This document shows, piece after piece, positions 55,353-64,000 of a stretch of DNA of 64,000 bases (within the stretch, counting starts at the first letter, position 1; every line of letters starts with the position of its first letter). The DNA lies in contig NZ_SISF01000023.1 of the NCBI RefSeq assembly GCF_004310285.1, positions 372,001-436,000 of the forward strand, read 5' to 3'. This DNA comes from Agrobacterium cavarae (lineage in GTDB: Bacteria > Pseudomonadota > Alphaproteobacteria > Rhizobiales > Rhizobiaceae). The position numbers and the translations under genes are program-made. The notes below the pieces were generated by a model. The model was not told the origin of the DNA, ran no database searches, and worked only from the letters and a program-made list of their open reading frames with translations.

Positions 55353-56261
55353 ATGGCGATTCCTTCTCCTGAAAGCCGCCGAAACCCACTGCAATGGCTG
55401 GTGGTGGCCGTTCCTTATTTTTGGCTGTTCCTGTTCTTCGCAGCGCCCTTCTTCATCATCGTGAAAATCTCGCTCTCCGATACCGCGATCGCCATGCCGC
55501 CCTACGTGCCGGTCTTCGAAGGCTTCAGCAGGATCCGTGAGTTCTTCTCTCAGCTCGATTTCGACAACTATATCTTCCTGACTGAAGACCCCCTTTACAT
55601 CGAAGCCTATCTGTCGTCGCTGCGAATCGCCGTCATTTCAACGGTGCTGCTCCTTCTTGTCGGATATCCGATGGCGCTTGCTATGGCGCGCGCCCCGAGC
55701 CACATCCGCCCAACGCTGGTCATGCTCGTCATCCTTCCGTTCTGGACGTCATTTCTCATCCGCGTCTACGCTTGGATCGGCATTTTGAAGCCGGAGGGGC
55801 TGCTGACTGTACTGTTCCAGTCGCTCGGCCTTCTCGGGCCGGACGAACAGGTCAACATATTCCGCACCGAGACCTCCGTCTTCATCGGCATCGTCTATTC
55901 CTATCTTCCCTTCATGGTGCTGCCACTCTATTCGGCGCTGGAAAAGCTCGACAACACATTGTTGGAAGCCGCTGCCGATCTTGGCTGCCCGCCTTGGAAA
56001 GCCTTCTGGAAGATCACCTTCCCCCTGTCGCTGCCGGGTGTCGTGGCAGGCTCGATGATCTGCTTTATTCCCATCACCGGCGAGTTCGTTATTCCCGATC
56101 TTCTCGGCGGGGCTCAGACACTCATGATCGGCAAGACCCTGTGGACCGAGTTTTTCGGCAACCGCGACTGGCCGCTCGCCTCGGCGGTGGCCGTCATCCT
56201 GCTCCTACTGCTGGTGGTGCCGATCGCCATCTTCCAGAACCAGCAGAAAAAGGTGGGTTGA
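55353..56261 (+). CDS. potH: Putrescine ABC transporter permease PotH
   Basis: 302 residues, six membrane segments (LVVAVPYFWLFLFFAAPFFIIV, AVISTVLLLLVGYPMALAMA, VMLVILPFWTSFLIRVYAWI and others). The EAA-type loop lies in NTLLEAAADLGCPPWKAFWKITFPLSLPGVVAGSM. It is the first-permease type of polyamine and spermidine transporters. GATAGGAGAG precedes the ATG, and potI starts four bases after its stop. Confidence 0.94.
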   Translation: MAIPSPESRRNPLQWLVVAVPYFWLFLFFAAPFFIIVKISLSDTAIAMPPYVPVFEGFSRIREFFSQLDFDNYIFLTEDPLYIEAYLSSLRIAVISTVLLLLVGYPMALAMARAPSHIRPTLVMLVILPFWTSFLIRVYAWIGILKPEGLLTVLFQSLGLLGPDEQVNIFRTETSVFIGIVYSYLPFMVLPLYSALEKLDNTLLEAAADLGCPPWKAFWKITFPLSLPGVVAGSMICFIPITGEFVIPDLLGGAQTLMIGKTLWTEFFGNRDWPLASAVAVILLLLLVVPIAIFQNQQKKVG

Positions 56262-56264
56262 GCC

Positions 56265-57077
56265 ATGAAACGCGGCAAGTTCGACACCACGATCCTAACC
56301 ATCTGCTTCGCTTTCCTCTATATCCCGATCCTCATTCTGGTGATCTATTCCTTCAATGCCTCCAAGCTGGTGACGGTCTGGGGCGGATTTTCGCTGCACT
56401 GGTATCAGTCCATGTGGTCGAATGAGGGCCTGATGGACGCGGCATGGATTACGCTGCGTGTCGGCGTGCTGAGCGCTACCATCGGCACCATTCTTGGAAC
56501 GTTGGCGGCGCTTTCGCTGACACGCTTTGCCCGCTTCCCGGGACGGGTCCTCTTCTCCGGCATGATCTATGCGCCGCTCGTCATGCCGGAGGTCATTACT
56601 GGCCTGTCGCTGCTGCTGCTCTTCGTTTCCATCGGGGTGGATCGCGGCTTCTGGACGGTCGTCATCGCCCACACGACCTTCACCATGTGCTATGTCGCGA
56701 TCGTTGTGCAGTCCAGGCTTCTGACCTTCGATCGCAGCCTGGAGGAAGCGGCGCTCGATCTCGGCTGCCCCCCGGTCAAGACTTTCTTTCGCATCACTTT
56801 GCCCTTGATCATGCCGGCTGTCGTCGCCGGCTGGATGCTGGCCTTTACCCTGTCGCTCGACGATCTGGTCATCGCAAGTTTCACCACGGGACCGGGCGCG
56901 ACCACATTGCCGATCAAGATTTACTCCCAGGTTCGTCTTGGGGTAACGCCGGAGATCAACGCCGTCTGCACGATCCTGATTGGACTCGTCACGATCGGGG
57001 TGATCTGCGCGTCCATTACCTCCAAGCGGAGCGAACTCCAACGCATGAGGGATGAGCACGCCGCTGCAAAAGGCTGA
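56265..57077 (+). CDS. potI: Putrescine ABC transporter permease PotI
   Basis: 270 residues with six membrane segments. The typical PotI N-terminus has IPILILVIYSFNASKLVTVWGGFSLHWYQSM. The EAA loop is in RSLEEAALDLGCPPVKTFFRITLPLIMPAVVAGWMLAFTLSLDDLVIASFTTGPGATTLPIKIYS. It forms the channel with PotH and is the last transporter gene of potFGHI. Confidence 0.94.
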   Translation: MKRGKFDTTILTICFAFLYIPILILVIYSFNASKLVTVWGGFSLHWYQSMWSNEGLMDAAWITLRVGVLSATIGTILGTLAALSLTRFARFPGRVLFSGMIYAPLVMPEVITGLSLLLLFVSIGVDRGFWTVVIAHTTFTMCYVAIVVQSRLLTFDRSLEEAALDLGCPPVKTFFRITLPLIMPAVVAGWMLAFTLSLDDLVIASFTTGPGATTLPIKIYSQVRLGVTPEINAVCTILIGLVTIGVICASITSKRSELQRMRDEHAAAKG

Positions 57078-57105
57078 GTAGATTTGGGGGCAGGAGGAGG
57101 CCACC

Positions 57106-59058
<1,953 letters not shown>

Positions 59059-59377
59059 GTGTTGGGGCGGATAATGCGAGGGGATCGCGCCCCGGATTTA
59101 ACCATCGCGTGACGACCGATAGGAATTGTCGCCCGTCAAAGGTGGGATGCGGTTTTAACCTTCTCTTAAAGTGAATTGTCCAAAAATGAATCTAACGCGG
59201 GTCCATTCGATGACGGGATGGAGAGCCGGTGGCTCCAAAAAGACATGATGTATTTTCGATCCTACTCTCGTTGAAAGCACAAATTTAGTGGCAGCGTCAG
59301 CTGCCTCTTTTTTGAGCATTAGCCCGGAAATCAAACGCGATTTTTCGGAAAGCACGATGCGGGAAAGCAAGAACACT
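59059..59377 (+). other. 319-base gap with a strong terminator: possible small RNA
   Basis: The gap between the convergent ligase and permease genes contains no supportable frame. GGCAGC (59290-59295), loop GTCA, GCTGCC (59300-59305) followed by TCTTTTTT is a textbook rho-independent terminator on the plus strand, about 230 bases after the ligase stop. The hairpin GAGCC-GGT-GGCTC lies upstream of it. Either the ligase mRNA has a long 3' region, or an independent short RNA ends here. Confidence 0.45.
59290..59313 (+). terminator. Rho-independent terminator, plus strand
   Basis: Six-pair stem GGCAGC/GCTGCC with a four-base loop, followed by TC and six T. It would end the pot-ligase transcript or a small RNA within the gap. 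Confidence 0.75.
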
Positions 59378-61051
59378 TTAAGCGTCACTGTCCAGCGAAT
59401 GTGAGACGAGGATGACCGGCACCAGCCCGGCCGCAATGATGACGAGCGCTGGAAGCGCTGCATCCTGCACGCGGGAGCGCGACGCGCTTTCATAGACCAT
59501 CGTCGACAGCGTGTTGAAATTGAATGGCCGCAGCATGATCGTCGCCGGAAGTTCCTTCAGCGATTCGATGAACACCAGCAGCGATGCCGTAATCGCGGCG
59601 GGTCGGATATTGGGCAGCAACACGCCAACCAGCGTCTGAAGCCGGGTTCGGCCTAGTGTGCGTGATGCCATGTCGAGATGGGGCGACAGCTTCTGGAACC
59701 CAGCATCGACCGTACCTTCCGCGAGCGTCATGAAGCGCACGCTATGCGCATAGATGATCGCAAAGGCGGTGCCGGACAAAAGAAGCCCGGTGGAGATGCC
59801 AAGATGGCTCCGCATTATCCCATCCACCGCATTGTCGAGACCGGCAAGCGGAAGCAAAACCCCAATGGCAAGCACGGTGCCCGGTATGCCGTAACCGAGC
59901 GAGCCCACGCGAACGGCAAAGCGCGGCGGCCATGAGGGGCGTTCTCGCTGCGCATAGGCCAGCAGAAAACCGCCGAACAACGTGATCACCGCCACTGGCA
60001 GCGAGACTTCCAGACTGTGAAGCAGCGCCTTGAGGAGTTTCGGATCAGCAAGCCCGTTCAGCCGTTTGAGAGCATAGCTACCGAGCACGAGAACCGGGAT
60101 CGCAAAGCCGGACAAGAAGGGCAGTGCGCAGAGAAGCGTCGCGAGCCACCCACGGGCTGGCGACAGTTTTACTCTCGCGGAGCGCTGATGCATCGCCGTC
60201 GCTTTACCGGCTGCAAAACGCTGTCGCCTGCGGGCTCTCCGCTCGATGACGATAAGCGCCCCGACGATGAGGACCAGGCACGCGGCGATCTGTGTCGCGC
60301 CGGCGAGATTGCCACGGTTGAGCCACGTCTCGTAAATGGTGAAGGTCAGCGTATGCACGCCAAGATACTCCACCGCGCCGATATCGTTCAGCGTCTCCAT
60401 CATCACCAATGCGAGGCCGATGATGATTGCAGGACGCGCCATCGGCAGTTGGACGGAGAGAAAAAGGCGCAAAGGGCCGACACCGAGCGTCCTCGCCGCA
60501 TCAGCCGCAAACCGCCCCTGCAACCCGAAGGCCGCGCGGGTGGAGAGATAGATGTAAGGATAAAGAACCGAACCCAGAACCAGCACGGCACCGCCAAGCG
60601 AGCGAATATCGGGAAACCAGTAATCGCGAATGGTTTGGTAGCCTAAAAGCGCGCGTAGCCCGCTCTGCACCGGGCCGGCAAAATCCAGAAACTCACCAAA
60701 GGCATAGGCTGCGAGATAGGATGGGATTGCCAGCGGCAGCACCAGAGCAAAGGAAAGGAGCCGGCGGAAGGGGAAGTCGAACATGGTCACGAGCCAAGCG
60801 GTCGTGACACCGGTGATCGTGGTGAAGGCGCCTGTCATGAGGAGCAGAAGCAACGTCTGCGCGCCGGACCGCGGCAGCACGTTGACCAGAAGATGCTGCC
60901 AGCCGTTGGTGCCACCCGTCAGAGCGATGACGAATATGGCAATCAGCGGCATCGCGACCAGTGCGGAAAGCAGCATGGCCGCAATCGTCAGCGGACTGAC
61001 GCGCGATCCTGCCCGCATCGACGCGGCGGTTGGATGTTCTGCTGGATGCAA
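59378..61051 (-). CDS. Iron(III)-type ABC transporter permease (fused two-domain)
   Basis: 557 residues with about twelve membrane segments in two homologous halves, the FbpB/AfuB layout in which both permease domains are fused. Each half has a permease loop: AADAARTLGVGPLRLFLSVQLPMARPAIIIGLALV, and DMASRTLGRTRLQTLVGVLLPNIRPAAITASLLVFIESLKELPATIML. Substrates of this class are usually ferric iron or its chelates. The binding protein and ATPase are not adjacent, so substrate and partners are open. It follows the histidine kinase gene by 61 bases on the same strand. Confidence 0.88.
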   Translation of the reverse strand: MHPAEHPTAASMRAGSRVSPLTIAAMLLSALVAMPLIAIFVIALTGGTNGWQHLLVNVLPRSGAQTLLLLLMTGAFTTITGVTTAWLVTMFDFPFRRLLSFALVLPLAIPSYLAAYAFGEFLDFAGPVQSGLRALLGYQTIRDYWFPDIRSLGGAVLVLGSVLYPYIYLSTRAAFGLQGRFAADAARTLGVGPLRLFLSVQLPMARPAIIIGLALVMMETLNDIGAVEYLGVHTLTFTIYETWLNRGNLAGATQIAACLVLIVGALIVIERRARRRQRFAAGKATAMHQRSARVKLSPARGWLATLLCALPFLSGFAIPVLVLGSYALKRLNGLADPKLLKALLHSLEVSLPVAVITLFGGFLLAYAQRERPSWPPRFAVRVGSLGYGIPGTVLAIGVLLPLAGLDNAVDGIMRSHLGISTGLLLSGTAFAIIYAHSVRFMTLAEGTVDAGFQKLSPHLDMASRTLGRTRLQTLVGVLLPNIRPAAITASLLVFIESLKELPATIMLRPFNFNTLSTMVYESASRSRVQDAALPALVIIAAGLVPVILVSHSLDSDA

Positions 61052-61112
61052 GGCGTTTGTCCTTCCGTGACCGGTATGTGGCGGCCACGGATGTTGCTAA
61101 CAGCTGAGCCAA

Positions 61113-64000
61113 TCAGTTCGCAAGAACCCGCTGCGATGGAAAGCTGATTTCCACCAGCGTTCCTTCATTCGGCGTGGAGGTGATGGAGAAGTTGGCGCGG
61201 TTGGCATCCACCATCGCCTTCGTCAATGGTAGACCGAGACCTGTTCCATCGCCACGAACACGGCTGCTGGAAGCAGAGACCTGGCGGAAAGGCTTCATTG
61301 CCTGCTCCAGCTCCGAGCGCGTCATGCCGATGCCGGTATCGCGCACCCGCAGCACGACGCTGCCATTCGCTTCATAGGCCGTCGACACGACGATTTGGCC
61401 GCCCGACGGCGTGAACTTGATGGCATTCGACAGGATGTTGAGCAGGATCTGCTTGATCGAGCGCAGATCCGCAACGACCGGCGGTACCGATTGCGACAAG
61501 GCAGTTCGAATGATGACGCGCTGGTTGTTCGCCTGCGGCTGAACCAGCGAGACCGCTTCCGCGATGGTTTCGTTCAGCGCCACCGCCTTGAAATCCACAT
61601 CCATCTGGCCGGCTTCGATCTTGGAGATATCCAGAAGATCGTTGACGATATCGAGGACATGGCGCCCGGAGCGGACGATGTCGTTGGAGTATTCGATGTA
61701 ACGCGGATGACCGATCGGCCCGAAACGCTCCGTCGCCATCATGTCGGCAAAGCCGATGATCGCGTTGAGCGGCGTGCGGATTTCATGGCTGACACGCGCC
61801 AGAAAGTCGGTCTTGTGCGCATTCGCGGTCTCTGCCGCGCGCTTGGCGTTGCGCAAGTCTTCCTCAGTGCGCTTCCACTGGGTGATGTCGCGGATGACCG
61901 CGCAATAACCATTGGTGGATTTCAGCCGGCCGATCGTCATGAAGAGTGGCAGGAAACCGCCGGAGGCTTCCCGACCGATCACTTCACGACCGTCGTTCAG
62001 CACGCTTGCAACGCCATTATTGGCGAGACCCGAAAGATAATCGAGCACGGCCCGCTGGCTCTCATGCGCAAACAGCGTCACGAAGGGCTTGTTGGAGATT
62101 TCGGCACCGTCGTAATTGAAGAGTGCGCTGGCCGAGCGGTTGAGCGAGCGGATACTGCCATCCTCGTCCAACAGGACCACGCCATCGGTCGCCGTCTCCA
62201 AAATGGAGTGCAACTCCTCGATCTCGCCCTTCATCCGGTCGGAGTCTTCTGCGTTGTCAGTTGTCGGCTCTTCACCCGCCACATCAGCCGCGTGAACTAG
62301 CGCCGCATCTCGTACCGTTTCAGTCGGGATAAGCGATAGCATCAAGGCGCTTGCCTCCTCCCAACGAACCGACTGCAGCTTTGCCCGCACGGGAATGAGT
62401 TCGTTTTCGGCGCTTACCGCGACCATGCCGCCGCTGCGCTCGGAAACATTGTCCAATTCTTCCCGCTGCAGCAGCGCATCCAGACCGCCCAGCGCTGTCA
62501 ACTCGTCGAGATCCGTGTAGCCAGTCAGGCGCAGGAACTCAGGGTTGGCATGGATCAGACGATCGCCGCTGTGGATAAGAAGCGCCACCGGCATCTGGTC
62601 GACAGTCTCCGGCGTCAGTCCAGTTGAAACACGGGTGGAAGGCGCGAGCGCGACCGCCTCATCGTCGATGGCGGGATCGACGTCCTCATCCTGCGTGGCC
62701 GGTTCCTCGGCAGCAGCGGTGTCGTGCTCATCCTCATCATGGCCGCCTTCCATGCGGGTGCCGATGGGCGGATGGGTAAAGGCCACAGGCTCGTCACCAC
62801 GCGTATAGGCGTGAAATGCATCGTCCTCGGCCGGCGCGGCTGGTTGATCGGCGTCGACGGCATCGGTGGCGACAGCCGGTTCGTCGGCTTCAGCCTTGGC
62901 GTCTTCTGTCTCAACGGCAGCCGCAACAGCGTCTTCTGCTTCGGCCTCGACAGAAATCTCGTCGGCTCTATCGTCCGACGGCGAGTCTTTAGAAACAACC
63001 GGCGTCGCTTCTTCGTCTTCGACGGGCTTCAGGGTGCGGCCGATCTCACGAAATGCCGCCTGTTCGCTTGCCGTCAGGCCATCGCGACGATTGCGATGTT
63101 CATCGATGTGCACGACTTTGTCGGAATAGGATTGAACCGGCTTCTCGGCAATCTTCAACACCGGAACCTCATGTTCCGGCGGCTGGTGGAAGCGCTGCTG
63201 CTGCGGTTCTTCCGGCACGGAATCCGTTTCGAGTACGTCCGTCTCAACCGCGTCGGCCTCTGCCTCTGCCTCGTCTTCATCCACGAAGGAGAAAGGAACG
63301 GGTTCTTCGACGTGGGTTGGGGTGACGTCAGCGGAGACATCGGGCTCTACCGCCGCCGCGTCATCCTGCTGGTCCTCGGCAATCGTTAGCTCGTCGTCGG
63401 GATGGCTCTCTCCCGCCAGCACGAGGCCTGCCGCATGTGGGTCTTCCACCGCATCGGCGATCCGCACGATGCCAAAACCACGGAAACCATCGAATTCACG
63501 CGCCCGAGTATAGGTCGGAAGGGCGGCAAGATCGATCGGCACGGCGAGGGACGTGCCCTCGACAGGCCAGTAGATCGTCTTGCCCGACCATGTGTCGCGG
63601 CGCTTCAAGAGTTCGGCGATCTTGCCTTCCGGATCGAGGTTGAAGAGAGCAGCAAGGTCGGAAAAGCTCATGCCTTCGACAGCCGCGGCCTTCGGCCCCA
63701 CGGCTTCGGCAAACTCATGCGAAATGGAGCTGAAGCAACCAGCAGCATCGATCTTCCAGACGAAACGGCTCGCCCGGCCATTCGGATTGAATACGAAAGG
63801 CGAGGTGGATGCCGGTTCGTCGGCTGGCTCGTGCGTGTCAATCGTCAGCGCCTGGGGCTCGGCTGCCTCCGGGAAATGCGCTTCCTGTGCCTCGGACGTA
63901 ATACCTTCCAGGCTATGTGCGTCGTCGGTGTTATCCGCCGTGGCGCTATGGCTGGGCTCTTCGTCCAGTGTCGACACCGCTGCCGGCTTTTTCTCGTCTG
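61113..64000 (-). CDS. pdhS1: PdhS1-like PAS-domain sensor histidine kinase, N-terminus beyond window
   Basis: The reverse frame is open to the window edge, so the start is outside; the GTG at 63977 is only internal. Seen here are more than 950 residues. PAS-like domains are recognisable at FVWKIDAAGCFSSISHEFAEAVG, PVALLIHSGDRLIHANPEFLRLTGY and ATDGVVLLDEDGSIRSLNRSASALF, with a very acidic, low-complexity linker between the first two. The kinase core has FLARVSHEIRTPLNAIIGF (phospho-acceptor His codon 61785-61787), the PleC/DivJ/PdhS-type extension ERFGPIGHPRYIEYSNDI, then ILSNAIKFTPSGG, DTGIGM and GDGTGLGLPL. Such kinases control DivK and polar cell-cycle events. The symbol is given because gene neighbourhood and sequence match Agrobacterium PdhS1 as I know it. 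Confidence 0.85.
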   Translation of the reverse strand, partial: DEKKPAAVSTLDEEPSHSATADNTDDAHSLEGITSEAQEAHFPEAAEPQALTIDTHEPADEPASTSPFVFNPNGRASRFVWKIDAAGCFSSISHEFAEAVGPKAAAVEGMSFSDLAALFNLDPEGKIAELLKRRDTWSGKTIYWPVEGTSLAVPIDLAALPTYTRAREFDGFRGFGIVRIADAVEDPHAAGLVLAGESHPDDELTIAEDQQDDAAAVEPDVSADVTPTHVEEPVPFSFVDEDEAEAEADAVETDVLETDSVPEEPQQQRFHQPPEHEVPVLKIAEKPVQSYSDKVVHIDEHRNRRDGLTASEQAAFREIGRTLKPVEDEEATPVVSKDSPSDDRADEISVEAEAEDAVAAAVETEDAKAEADEPAVATDAVDADQPAAPAEDDAFHAYTRGDEPVAFTHPPIGTRMEGGHDEDEHDTAAAEEPATQDEDVDPAIDDEAVALAPSTRVSTGLTPETVDQMPVALLIHSGDRLIHANPEFLRLTGYTDLDELTALGGLDALLQREELDNVSERSGGMVAVSAENELIPVRAKLQSVRWEEASALMLSLIPTETVRDAALVHAADVAGEEPTTDNAEDSDRMKGEIEELHSILETATDGVVLLDEDGSIRSLNRSASALFNYDGAEISNKPFVTLFAHESQRAVLDYLSGLANNGVASVLNDGREVIGREASGGFLPLFMTIGRLKSTNGYCAVIRDITQWKRTEEDLRNAKRAAETANAHKTDFLARVSHEIRTPLNAIIGFADMMATERFGPIGHPRYIEYSNDIVRSGRHVLDIVNDLLDISKIEAGQMDVDFKAVALNETIAEAVSLVQPQANNQRVIIRTALSQSVPPVVADLRSIKQILLNILSNAIKFTPSGGQIVVSTAYEANGSVVLRVRDTGIGMTRSELEQAMKPFRQVSASSSRVRGDGTGLGLPLTKAMVDANRANFSITSTPNEGTLVEISFPSQRVLAN

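Overview
The window is chromosomal DNA of an alphaproteobacterium of the family Rhizobiaceae, most likely Agrobacterium or a close Rhizobium relative. This rests on the alpha-glucoside operon aglR-aglEFGAK, the flg/fli operon carrying the rhizobial motE, UPF0262, DUF2948, DUF1217, a PdhS-type cell-cycle kinase, and palindromic intergenic elements of the kind scattered through rhizobial genomes. No organism name is given and none was searched for.

Positions 1-8190 are an accessory island. The DNA is visibly richer in A/T and its genes are loosely spaced on both strands. It holds a cut-off DUF2235 hydrolase, a large tyrosine recombinase, a PIN-domain (VapC-like) toxin without a visible antitoxin, two small unknown genes (one an internally duplicated protein), a DUF4365 nuclease-like domain fused to TPR repeats, and a DUF4238 gene interrupted by an in-frame TAA. 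The island stops at the 3' end of a tRNA-Thr gene (8194-8268, minus strand), a classic integration site. The DUF4365-TPR / DUF4238 pair is the best candidate for an undescribed, possibly defence-related, unit.

From 8400 to 14330 lies housekeeping core: murA, DUF2948, hisD, UPF0262, a low-molecular-weight phosphatase-like gene, infA, maf and yacG. From 14408 to 28191 lie flagellar genes: a six-repeat DUF1217 protein; flhA-fliR and four small genes on the plus strand (coiled-coil, FlgJ-like rod-binding, FlgN-like, membrane-anchored); and, convergent to them, flgB-flgC-fliE-flgG-flgA-flgI-motE-flgH-fliL-fliP on the minus strand. Flagellins, fliF, fliG/M/N, flhB, fliI, fliQ and hook genes are absent here, so the flagellar locus seems split compared with the rhizobial order I know.

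From 28388 onward come a Wzz/GumC-like coiled-coil membrane protein, folD, the maltose/trehalose/sucrose-type aglR-aglEFGAK operon with palindromic operators, a Tat-type metallophosphoesterase flanked by two palindromic mosaic repeats, and zwf-pgl-edd, which feeds the Entner-Doudoroff route. These are followed by a puuB/puuA-like polyamine catabolic pair, a BaiN/HI0933-family flavoprotein, isocitrate lyase (aceA) divergent from a ScfR/RamB-type regulator, a potFGHI polyamine importer, acetoacetate-CoA ligase, an iron-type ABC permease, and the C-terminal part of a PdhS1-like histidine kinase that runs off the right edge.

Two ABC operons (agl and pot) each carry a strong stem-loop just after the binding-protein gene. 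This is the usual arrangement for making more binding protein than transporter.
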